Assembly: GCA_947364235.1 (NCBI GenBank)
Contig: CANARY010000007.1
Coordinates: 62,001-126,000, forward strand
Source: an uncultured Candidatus Melainabacteria bacterium
GTDB taxonomy: Bacteria; Cyanobacteriota; Vampirovibrionia; Gastranaerophilales; Gastranaerophilaceae
Direction: 5' to 3'
Length of the DNA: 64,000 nucleotides
A model generated the notes under the pieces. That model saw only the letters and a list, made by a program, of their open reading frames with translations, was not told the DNA's origin and made no database searches. This document shows positions 1 through 7,450 of the stretch, one piece after another. The stretch's first letter is position 1; each line of letters opens with the position of its first letter. Made by a program: the position numbers and the translations under genes.

Positions 1-99
1 ATTACTGTTTTTCCTTATCATACATTAAAACCATTTTTCATGCTGAAATCATTATACATTATGATAAGATAGTAATATATAAATAAACAGGATTTAAAT

Positions 100-813
100 T
101 TGAATAACGGTTTTTACAAAGATTTAGATACAAATTTTGAGCAGGCTTGTTCTTTATGCGAACAGGATTTTTCGCATTCAGAGCTTATTAATATGCTTAA
201 CTCAGGTAATATTCCACAAAAACAAATTGCAGCTTTGATGTTTGATAAAGCAGAAACAGAAGAAGATGCGAAAACTCTTGTTAGTAACTTAACAGGCTGC
301 GACGGTAAGATTAGAGAAGCTGTTGCGCTGAAAATTTACAAGCTTATTAATGAAGACATAAGTTCTCGTCACTTATTTTCAAAGCTGCCGGCTTCAATTT
401 TTGCGGATGCAACGATTGATATTAATGCAAATATCTGCAGGCTTATTGTTGATAGTGTAAAAATTCTAAAAACTCATGCAGATTTTGCTCATAAATATAC
501 TGAAAATATTCTTAAATATGCCCTGCAAGCGCTCGATGAACTGGATAAGTTTATTTTCCGGGATAAAAAATATGTGATTAATAAACAGCTTTTTAAGCTG
601 TATTGGTGTCTTGAAGCTCTCAAGTATTTTCATGAAATGGTTGATGAAAATGTTATGTTTGAAGTTTTAAAACGTTCAGCTGAGCAAAATGAATACACTG
701 TTAGAGAAAAAACAGCAGAAATCGCTGTTCTTTCAGATAAATATAAGCCGATTCAAGACATGCTCAAAGATGATACAAACTATTATGTCAGAGCTGTTTT
801 TCTAAATCATTAA
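100..813 (+). CDS. Hypothetical alpha-helical protein
   Basis: I do not recognise a family. The 237-aa product is rich in helix-forming residues, with HEAT-like helical pairs suggested around residues 40-110 and 180-237, and has no signal peptide or membrane segment. The start is a TTG preceded by a short purine-rich site (cagga), so the start is uncertain. Its 3' end overlaps by 12 bp the end of the convergent gene on the other strand. A structural or scaffolding role is only a guess. Confidence 0.6.
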   Translation: MNNGFYKDLDTNFEQACSLCEQDFSHSELINMLNSGNIPQKQIAALMFDKAETEEDAKTLVSNLTGCDGKIREAVALKIYKLINEDISSRHLFSKLPASIFADATIDINANICRLIVDSVKILKTHADFAHKYTENILKYALQALDELDKFIFRDKKYVINKQLFKLYWCLEALKYFHEMVDENVMFEVLKRSAEQNEYTVREKTAEIAVLSDKYKPIQDMLKDDTNYYVRAVFLNH

Positions 814-1710
814 AGCGTCTTTAAGCAAGTCTGTGTGTCCGTCAAGAAGAAACTCTGCAAACTTTTTTGTGTCAACCTGAGCTGCGACAATTGAAAGTAA
901 ATCGTCAGGCAGTATTGAAACCATTTCAATTAAAGTTTCTTTTTCCAGAAATATCATCGGTTTAATCATTTCAGGCTTCATTAAAGTTGCCAGCATATTA
1001 ACATAGCTTTCATTTTCAAAAAGAGTTAAGTATTTAGGTTTTTCTTTTGTAAGCTGGAATGTAAGCTGCCTTTGAACATCAGGATCAATTGCAGACATAA
1101 AGTCTCTATACTGGTCTATAGGCAAATTTTCAATACTTTTGATAAGCTCCATTGGATTTGTTTCTTCAGAAGGTCTTCCAGTTACGCCTTCAACAAATTT
1201 TTGCATAACTTCAGGAGGCATACATTTTAGCTGATCAATAACATCATATTTCTCAAGCTTTTCATTTTGGAAAAACATTGCTAAATCTTCTTCTGAAAAC
1301 ATCATAACGATTTCTTCAAGAGCAAATGCATTTATAATAACTCTTACAAGTTCTTCTATATCAACTTCCATAAGCATTTCGAGAAGTTTTTCCTGAGTAA
1401 AGAAATATAACCCCATTACTAAATCATCCTGTTCAAGCAATGGAAGTACTTTTAACCTCGTTCTGTCATCCATATTGTGAAGTATTACAAATTTGTTTTC
1501 TATATCAGTTAGTCTAAAAAGTTTGATAAGCTTTGCAGGTGAATTATATACTTCTTTTGCGTAATTAATCGCCTGCGTGTTTCCCTGTGCAGCTTCTGCT
1601 TCAATGATTTCATCAACAGTTTTAAGTCCGTAATCACGAATCATTCTAGAAGATGTGATGTTCATCCTGTCTGCAAATAATTTCATATTTGTATCTAAAA
1701 CTATTGACAT
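802..1710 (-). CDS. Hypothetical helical protein with FliG/MgtE-N-like repeats
   Basis: The 302-aa acidic, all-helical protein has no signal peptide or membrane segment. Recurrent blocks of the type LPLLEQDDL, FSEEDLAMFF and ILPDDLL resemble the superhelical repeats of FliG and MgtE N-domains, but I see no flagellar or magnesium-transporter neighbours, so the resemblance may be only structural. The ATG at 1710 has a good site (aaggaat) about 4 bases upstream. Upstream lies a TGTAACA inverted repeat shared with other unknown genes in this window, which suggests co-regulation. Confidence 0.7.
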   Translation of the reverse strand: MSIVLDTNMKLFADRMNITSSRMIRDYGLKTVDEIIEAEAAQGNTQAINYAKEVYNSPAKLIKLFRLTDIENKFVILHNMDDRTRLKVLPLLEQDDLVMGLYFFTQEKLLEMLMEVDIEELVRVIINAFALEEIVMMFSEEDLAMFFQNEKLEKYDVIDQLKCMPPEVMQKFVEGVTGRPSEETNPMELIKSIENLPIDQYRDFMSAIDPDVQRQLTFQLTKEKPKYLTLFENESYVNMLATLMKPEMIKPMIFLEKETLIEMVSILPDDLLSIVAAQVDTKKFAEFLLDGHTDLLKDALMI

Positions 1711-1737
1711 AATATTCCTTATGATTTCTCTCTTATA

Positions 1738-1790
1738 TATATAAAGTATATTTTATTTCAATAATTGCGTGATTGTAACAAATTGTTACA
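1738..1790 (-). promoter_or_regulatory. Shared promoter/operator: ATACTTTATATA plus TGTAACA inverted repeat
   Basis: Reading on the minus strand, an inverted repeat TGTAACA-N3-TGTTACA (1774-1790) is followed 24 bp later by ATACTTTATATA (1738-1749) and then by the ATG at 1710. The same two elements with the same 24-bp spacing occur upstream of the gene starting at 5047. The A/T-rich element is a plausible -10 region and the palindrome would overlap -35, fitting a repressor or activator site. Function is inferred. Confidence 0.55.
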
Positions 1791-1809
1791 TGTGTTATAA
1801 TTAAACTGT

Positions 1810-2583
1810 ATGAAAAAGCTTATTCTTATTTTAACATTGTTTTTACTTATATTAAACCCGTGTTTTTCTGCATCAGGAGTTGTGAAAAAGGATTTGACAG
1901 TGCCTTCTTCAGATGGATTTACAATAAAAGCTGAGCTTGAGTATCCAAAAATTAAAGGCAAGAAAGAGTTTTCAACAGTTGTTCTCTTGCATTCATTAGG
2001 TTATTCTTCAAGCTGGTGGGAAACTTTGCCGGGCGAGCTTATTCAAGAGGGTTTTGCCGTTTTAAAAATTGATTTGCGCGGACATGGAAGAAGTGTTTAT
2101 AATAAAAGGCTGGTTAAAATGTCCTGGAAGGGTATGACTAATAATGCTTATGCGAAATATCCGGATGATGTTGTAAAAGTTATTGAGTATGTTAAGTCTG
2201 AAAACAACAAAACAGTTTTCTTTGATGACTGGGCTTTTATAGGGTCAGATATCGGAGCAAGTACAGCTGTTCTTGCTGCGAATAAGATTTCTTATAAGCC
2301 GAAAACAATAGTAATGTTATCTCCGGGAATAAGCATAAGAGGGCTTTATGTTCCGGTTCAGCTTGCAAATTTGGACAAAGTTGATATTTTTTCTATATCA
2401 GGTACAAATGATTTTGCTGGAAAAGAAGCAGAGCAGTACCTTCAAAGATTTGCTCAGGATGCTTTTGTGAGATACACTTCTAAAGCTAATGCAAACGGAA
2501 TGATTATGCTTAAAAATGATGCTTCGCTCTCTAAAGTTATAATTTCTTGGATAAAACAGTATTTACAAACTAGCGCTTCCTGA
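1810..2583 (+). CDS. Exported alpha/beta hydrolase
   Basis: The 257-aa protein starts with a clear signal peptide (KK, then a hydrophobic run to about residue 20, cleavage likely near CFSA). The alpha/beta hydrolase fold is shown by the oxyanion segment VVLLHSLGYSSS (about residues 57-68) and DLRGHGRS (about 92-99). The nucleophile elbow reads GSDIGA (about 147-152), which puts Asp where most esterases have Ser, as in haloalkane dehalogenases and epoxide hydrolases. A late His expected for the triad is not obvious. The substrate is unknown. It is divergent from the gene at 802-1710 and convergent with the next gene, overlapping it by 21 bp. Confidence 0.75.
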   Translation: MKKLILILTLFLLILNPCFSASGVVKKDLTVPSSDGFTIKAELEYPKIKGKKEFSTVVLLHSLGYSSSWWETLPGELIQEGFAVLKIDLRGHGRSVYNKRLVKMSWKGMTNNAYAKYPDDVVKVIEYVKSENNKTVFFDDWAFIGSDIGASTAVLAANKISYKPKTIVMLSPGISIRGLYVPVQLANLDKVDIFSISGTNDFAGKEAEQYLQRFAQDAFVRYTSKANANGMIMLKNDASLSKVIISWIKQYLQTSAS

Positions 2584-3258
2584 TGTTTTCATTTTTTCTA
2601 AAGCTTGTTTTGTGCCTTCATAGCTGCGGCAAAGTTTTATCACAAATTCTATTGCTGCTTTATCTTGTTTTATGGCGTCTTTTAGCTTATAAATATCAGC
2701 AAGCTGAAGTGATTTTGTATCACTAGAGTCGTAAAGATATTTTTTCAAAAGTTCCTGTGCTTCTGTGTCTAAGCCGGAGATATTGTTTTTAAAAGCAAAC
2801 CAGTTATAAAAATGGTAAATAAAGTAGTATTTATTAATTTTGCCTTTAGAAAGTACAAACATTTCGGGTGTTTTTAGTGTAAATTTTTGCAGTACTCCAG
2901 CGCCTAAATAAAGCGCTTTACTTCCTCTGGCAGGATAAATGAAGCCTTCATTTTCTCCTATCGGGTTTAATATTTTGGAAGCATTGTCTAAGTAAACAAC
3001 TTTTGTACCTTGCGTATTAACATATTCAAGGATTTCTTCCGGTGAGCAGCTGCATTTTTTTAGTATAAGAATTATTTCATCTTCAAGCTTTTGTTTTTCA
3101 TTTTCAGCAAGCGTGCTTAAATCAACAGTACATCCGTTAAAATAATGGCGTTTCTTTTTAGATGTGTTTTTTGCACCGATTGTTTTAGCAAGTTGATATT
3201 TCAAAAATTTTTCTTGTATTTTTAAAATGTTATATATAATGCTTTTAAACAATTGCAT
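2563..3258 (-). CDS. Hypothetical protein
   Basis: This 231-aa basic protein matches no family I recognise. The N-terminus is lysine-rich and amphipathic; the middle (about residues 60-130) looks mixed alpha/beta with VVYLDNASKIL and IYPARGSKALYLGAG; the C-terminus is helical. It lies directly downstream of the 600-aa gene and overlaps its end by 14 bp, so the two are probably one operon and may act together. Confidence 0.6.
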   Translation of the reverse strand: MQLFKSIIYNILKIQEKFLKYQLAKTIGAKNTSKKKRHYFNGCTVDLSTLAENEKQKLEDEIILILKKCSCSPEEILEYVNTQGTKVVYLDNASKILNPIGENEGFIYPARGSKALYLGAGVLQKFTLKTPEMFVLSKGKINKYYFIYHFYNWFAFKNNISGLDTEAQELLKKYLYDSSDTKSLQLADIYKLKDAIKQDKAAIEFVIKLCRSYEGTKQALEKMKTSGSASL

Positions 3259-5047
3259 CTTCGCCTCTTAAATTTTTAATTTGTTCTTTTGCAGAGTAGC
3301 ATAATCCTTTAGTTTTTTCTCTAAAATCTATTAACTTGCTTCTATTCTCATCGTTTATAAGAGTGCATATATATACGAAAGAACTGTCAGAACATTTTAA
3401 AGCTATTTCTTGTAATGTATTTAAATCATAAGATTTGATAACACCTTTAAGCTGTGGTCTTAAATGTACAAGGCTATTGTCTTCTAGTATTGCAACAACA
3501 GCTTTATGACCGTATTCTTGTATTGCTTCATTAAAATTTTTCACTGGTTTTTCTTCAGTATTCTGCTTTTTGAATTCTTGCGGAATTGTAGCGTGTCCGG
3601 TGCTTTTTCTTTGCACAGGGCTTGTTGCTGCAGGGTTTGCAGGAATAGTTGGTTTTAATCTGGAATAAGCATTCTGATTAGGTTTTTGTTCGCTTTTCTT
3701 CGCTGTATTGACTGTATTTGAGCTGGCTGCAGCGGAGTTTTCTTTTTTATTTTGCTCTTTTTCTTTAATTTCTTCTTTGATTTCTTTATATTCAGGCTTT
3801 TCGCTTACTGCTTTTTTAACGTCTTGAGTTACTTCTTTGTAATCGTTATAGCATTTTGCATCAGCTTCCCATTTGTTAATAAACTCGGCTTTTTCGCTAG
3901 TGCTCATGTTAACGTTATTTAAAGCACCTTCTCCAATACCTCTGGCAGCTGCTGTGTAGTATTCATTGTTCATTATGCTTAAAAGTTCTTGTTCTTCTGC
4001 TGTTAAAGCTTCGCCGTTATCAAGCTTCTGTACAGCAGTTTCAAACATATCTCTGTCAGATTTATAATTTGCCTGATATTCATAAGCAGCTTCGCTTGAT
4101 TTGGCAGCCATATAAGTAGAAGTGTATTCCTTTAAGCTTTCAGCTTTAGGTGTATCTCCAATTTCACAATAAGTTTTTAGTAATTTTTTCGTATGGTTAT
4201 AATCTGCGTAATCAGCAATGCGCTTTCTTTCTTCTTCATTTTTTCTTGTTTTAAGTAAAGTTTTTGCACCATAAGACATATCATCAGAATGTAATAAAAT
4301 AACAGCGTTAGCAGATGTTTTGTAATCTTTTTTAATTATTATTTTGAAAAATTGTTCACGTTCTATGAAACGACGCTTTCTGCGTATTCTTGCTTCTTCT
4401 GCTTTTCTTTCTTTTTCAGGCAGATTTTTTGTGTTTTCAATTTCTGCTTTTATTTTGTTATTTTGTTTTATACGGCATTGTTTTAATGATTTTTGCTTCT
4501 CTTCATCTGTTCGTGTGTCAAAGTCGCTTCCTAAGTCTTCTGCAATATCACCAACTTCATTTCTAAATTCTTTTATATCCTTAAAATCACCTTGACGAAG
4601 AGCTTCGTAAATGTTTTTAGCTCTTTCTAATACCATTATATCTGGCATTATTCCGTAGGATTCTTTGGAATCTGAAGCAACATATTTTATAGCTTCGATA
4701 ATTGCATTTTTTTCTTTTGGAGACAATTTATCAAAATCGTTTTCGCTTAATCCTGTAATATATTCAAGCGATTTAGGCTGCAACATGTTGTTAAGATTAA
4801 TGTTGCTAGAAGGAATTTTTGCAATTGTTTCTTTCATTGCACCTAAACTCATTCCTGTATTTTGAATATTTTGCTGAGTTGTTGTATCAGCTTTTTTCTC
4901 AAACTTGTCTTCAGGAGCTTCAGTTTTGCATTCGATAATAGGAATTACAGGTTTTTTAACAGCACTTTTTTCTTTGGCAGCTGTAGTTTCTTCAATACCT
5001 ATGACTTCTGTTTTTATGAAATTTTGAATTTCTGTAAAAAAGCCCAT
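3245..5047 (-). CDS. Large hypothetical protein, related to the 605-aa neighbour
   Basis: A 600-aa hydrophilic, Lys/Glu-rich protein with no signal peptide or membrane segment. Residues about 185-235 and 415-445 are highly charged and probably coiled coil. Residues about 430-500 are a low-complexity Ser/Asn/Pro linker, followed by a helical domain to the end. Segments such as LSENDFDKLSPKEKNAIIEA and the tail (VAILEDNSLVHLRPQLKGVI) have counterparts in the 605-aa gene upstream, so they look like diverged paralogues. The transcription unit is preceded by the shared TGTAACA inverted repeat. Function unknown. Confidence 0.7.
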   Translation of the reverse strand: MGFFTEIQNFIKTEVIGIEETTAAKEKSAVKKPVIPIIECKTEAPEDKFEKKADTTTQQNIQNTGMSLGAMKETIAKIPSSNINLNNMLQPKSLEYITGLSENDFDKLSPKEKNAIIEAIKYVASDSKESYGIMPDIMVLERAKNIYEALRQGDFKDIKEFRNEVGDIAEDLGSDFDTRTDEEKQKSLKQCRIKQNNKIKAEIENTKNLPEKERKAEEARIRRKRRFIEREQFFKIIIKKDYKTSANAVILLHSDDMSYGAKTLLKTRKNEEERKRIADYADYNHTKKLLKTYCEIGDTPKAESLKEYTSTYMAAKSSEAAYEYQANYKSDRDMFETAVQKLDNGEALTAEEQELLSIMNNEYYTAAARGIGEGALNNVNMSTSEKAEFINKWEADAKCYNDYKEVTQDVKKAVSEKPEYKEIKEEIKEKEQNKKENSAAASSNTVNTAKKSEQKPNQNAYSRLKPTIPANPAATSPVQRKSTGHATIPQEFKKQNTEEKPVKNFNEAIQEYGHKAVVAILEDNSLVHLRPQLKGVIKSYDLNTLQEIALKCSDSSFVYICTLINDENRSKLIDFREKTKGLCYSAKEQIKNLRGEDAIV

Positions 5048-5073
5048 GATGTAATCCTTGTATTTATATATTA

Positions 5074-5127
5074 TATATAAAGTATTTATTTTTTCGATAA
5101 TTGCGTGATTGTAACAAAATTGTTACA
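5074..5127 (-). promoter_or_regulatory. Shared promoter/operator upstream of the 600-aa gene
   Basis: On the minus strand TGTAACA-N4-TGTTACA (5110-5127) is followed after 24 bp by ATACTTTATATA (5074-5085) and then the start codon at 5047. The block TTGCGTGATTG next to the palindrome is also identical to that near 1764-1774. Conservation of sequence and spacing between two unrelated genes suggests one regulator controls both. Confidence 0.55.
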
Positions 5128-5132
5128 AAAGT

Positions 5133-5174
5133 TAAAAAAAAGGGGCTGTGATTCAATCACAGCCCCTTTTTTTA
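5133..5174. terminator. Bidirectional intrinsic terminator
   Basis: An 11-bp perfect stem (GGGGCTGTGAT / ATCACAGCCCC, 5142-5152 and 5156-5166) with a 3-nt loop is flanked by an A-tract on the left and a T-tract on the right. It overlaps the stop codon of the 605-aa gene on the minus strand, so it ends that transcript, and it lies just upstream of the operator of the next gene. Confidence 0.9.
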
Positions 5175-6989
5175 TTTTGATAATGATAATACTGCTTTGT
5201 TTTGGTCGAAAGAAAGGTTTAGTTTTGTTACATCTGCTTCATCGATTTTGCCAAGAGCAAAAAGGTCTTTTGCCAGATCAGCTCTTATGCTGCTTGGTAA
5301 ATAATTTAAAACAATTATAGGTGTAGATGACAATCTAACGAAAGTTTCGATTGCGCTTTTGAAAGCAGCGTTTGTTTCATAAAGTCTTTGAACAACAGTG
5401 GATTTTTCGCAATCAGGAGCGTTGTTTATAATGTCTTTAAAATTTTTATTAGTTTTTATTATTTCAGATTCTGAAGTTGTTTTTTCAACTCTGAATTGTG
5501 TCTTTTCTTCTGTTTTGTTTATTTTTTGTTTTAAATTTGCTAAATTTGATGTGTTAACATTTTCTCTGCTTCTAAAACCGAGGTCAGGAGTGTTGTCAGC
5601 ATTTTCTGTGTTTTTTGCAGCAGGAGCTTTTAATTCTTCGCTGCTTCCGTTTGCAACTCTGTTATAATTCTTGTCTGTAGCTTTGTTTAAAATTTCTTCA
5701 ACTTTTGCAACAGGCATAGAGAATTCATTTTCATGCATTTTTACGTAATTATTAACGTTTTGTAAAATGTCTTTGTATGCAGGAGTTTCATAAGCGTCTG
5801 CGTTTAAAGCAGCTAAATGTGATTTTTTGAATTCTTCTGAAAATTCACCGTTAATTGTACCAAGAAATTCTCCGGCAGATACTCCGTTGATGAAGTTTTT
5901 CTGTTCAGTTAAAACTTGTTTTTCAGCTTCTGTGAACTCAGCCTCAACTCCTTCAGCTTCAGCTTTTGCGATTTTCTGCTGAATTGATTCAAGAGTTTGT
6001 TTATTGTTTTTGAACCATTCAAGGCGTGCTGTATTATATGCTTCGTGGCCTTCTGCTCTGTCTTCTTCAGTTTGATTTTGGAAGATGCATTTTGCAAGAG
6101 CAATAGTTTCATCCTGGCTCATTGCTTCTTCAATAATGACTCCGTTTTCATCGCATAACGGCTGTGAAGTAATCTTTTTGAGATATTCTGGTTCACCTGC
6201 ATGTTTTGCAACAGCTTTTTTGATTTTTGGGCAGCAGCTTGCAATAGTTGTTTCTACTGCTTTAAATCTGTTTTTGCTGTATAAGAATTCAACTACTTCT
6301 AACAGCATTTCTTTTTCATCATCAGGTGAATTAATGACGTATGTACCAAATGTTTTTAATTGTTCTTGTATTTCTTTTTGTTTTGGGTTGTGTTTTACTT
6401 GTCTGAATAATTTTCTGCAATTTCTTTTTATAGCTATTTTAATTTGTTTTTCAGATGTATTTTCTTTTGTAGAACCTTCTGGCAAATAACCATCTTTAAC
6501 AAGCTTTTCAAATAAGGAATTGCATTCGTTTTTTGAATTCCATTCTTTGTATTCTTCTATTTTCCATCCGGTTTCTACTGCAACAAAATAATCGTTGCTA
6601 AGTTTATTAGCTTTTTCAATGTCAATCCTGCCGTCTTTGTTAATAGAATCTTTTAATGCTGCTTCAAGGCATTGAACGTATGTATTTATTACTTTTATTT
6701 TTTCTTCTTTACTTGCTTTAGCAGCAACATTTGCCGGAATTTGACTTGCTTTCTGAATCATAGGATTTCTTTTTAAGTCTTCTATTGTAATTCCGTATTT
6801 TTTAAATTTTTCGCAAATTTTTTCTAAGATTTTATCTAACTCAGATTCAACAGTTTGTGCAGTTTCTTCTGAATTTTGAGATTTTACTTCATTATATACA
6901 GAATTAGGTGCAGAAACCTTTCCAGCGTTCTGTACTATTTGTTTTTTATAATCATATTCTGTTGTAACATTGTTATTAACCGAAACCAT
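5172..6989 (-). CDS. Large hypothetical helical protein
   Basis: A 605-aa, Lys/Glu/Asn-rich helical protein with no signal peptide or membrane segment. The N-terminus carries a short amphipathic region (KILEKICEKFKKYGI, about residues 52-66), the middle is predicted coiled coil (about residues 330-370), and residues about 445-520 are a low-complexity linker. The C-terminal domain has VRLSSTPIIVLNYLPSSIRA (about 554-573). It resembles the 600-aa neighbour in layout and in parts of sequence. It has its own terminator directly after the stop codon and a partial TGTAACA repeat 81 bp upstream of its start. No function can be assigned. Confidence 0.7.
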   Translation of the reverse strand: MVSVNNNVTTEYDYKKQIVQNAGKVSAPNSVYNEVKSQNSEETAQTVESELDKILEKICEKFKKYGITIEDLKRNPMIQKASQIPANVAAKASKEEKIKVINTYVQCLEAALKDSINKDGRIDIEKANKLSNDYFVAVETGWKIEEYKEWNSKNECNSLFEKLVKDGYLPEGSTKENTSEKQIKIAIKRNCRKLFRQVKHNPKQKEIQEQLKTFGTYVINSPDDEKEMLLEVVEFLYSKNRFKAVETTIASCCPKIKKAVAKHAGEPEYLKKITSQPLCDENGVIIEEAMSQDETIALAKCIFQNQTEEDRAEGHEAYNTARLEWFKNNKQTLESIQQKIAKAEAEGVEAEFTEAEKQVLTEQKNFINGVSAGEFLGTINGEFSEEFKKSHLAALNADAYETPAYKDILQNVNNYVKMHENEFSMPVAKVEEILNKATDKNYNRVANGSSEELKAPAAKNTENADNTPDLGFRSRENVNTSNLANLKQKINKTEEKTQFRVEKTTSESEIIKTNKNFKDIINNAPDCEKSTVVQRLYETNAAFKSAIETFVRLSSTPIIVLNYLPSSIRADLAKDLFALGKIDEADVTKLNLSFDQNKAVLSLSK

Positions 6990-7070
6990 CTTGATACCTC
7001 TTGTATATAAATAAGTATATAAAGTTTGCTTAATTTCATTCTTTTAGATTTTCTTTACAAAACGAAACAT

Positions 7071-7087
7071 TGTAACAAATTGTAAAA
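7071..7087 (-). promoter_or_regulatory. Degenerate TGTAACA repeat upstream of the 605-aa gene
   Basis: TGTAACA-AAT-TGTAAAA keeps one full arm of the inverted repeat seen at 1774-1790 and 5110-5127. AAACTTTATATA lies at 7016-7027, nearer the gene. Spacing between the two elements (43 bp) is longer than in the other copies, so this is a weaker candidate. Confidence 0.35.
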
Positions 7088-7166
7088 GTTTGAATAAAAA
7101 TCCTAAAGTTTTTGAAAAAAATGCCGATATACAATATGTAAGGTTAAAGCATAAGGAGTAAACGAT

Positions 7167-7295
7167 ATGTACCAAATGTGGCCTGGATGTTATAGTTTCA
7201 GAGATGAAATAAGAATGTTTGCATTGTGGTTTAAGGAACAAACAGAAGCTCTGATATTAAAGATTTATGAATTAGACCGTATGTTAAACGGTTGA
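7167..7295 (+). CDS. Small protein, 42 aa
   Basis: An ATG at 7167 follows an AAGGAG ribosome site by 8 bases, and the frame runs 42 codons to TGA at 7293-7295. The peptide begins MYQMWPGCYSF and ends with an amphipathic helix-like stretch (ALILKIYELDRMLNG). A clear intrinsic terminator follows at 7337-7367. A strong ribosome site plus a private terminator argue for a real small gene. I recognise no homologue and see no membrane segment. Confidence 0.6.
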   Translation: MYQMWPGCYSFRDEIRMFALWFKEQTEALILKIYELDRMLNG

Positions 7296-7336
7296 TAAAA
7301 AATATAATTCTCTCTTTCTCTCGTAAAACCAATTTT

Positions 7337-7367
7337 AGCTTGCAATATTTATTGCAGGCTTTTTGTT
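7337..7367 (+). terminator. Intrinsic terminator after the 42-aa gene
   Basis: A 10-bp stem AGCTTGCAAT / ATTGCAGGCT (one T-G pair) with loop ATTT is followed by TTTTTGTT. It separates the small gene from the amidase gene that follows. Confidence 0.8.
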
Positions 7368-7450
7368 ATGCTTCTTTTTTCACAGTTTACTTTTGCTATT
7401 TATTGGGATAAAATTGTATTATAGATTTTGGGGGCGAGAACCTTTTCGTA

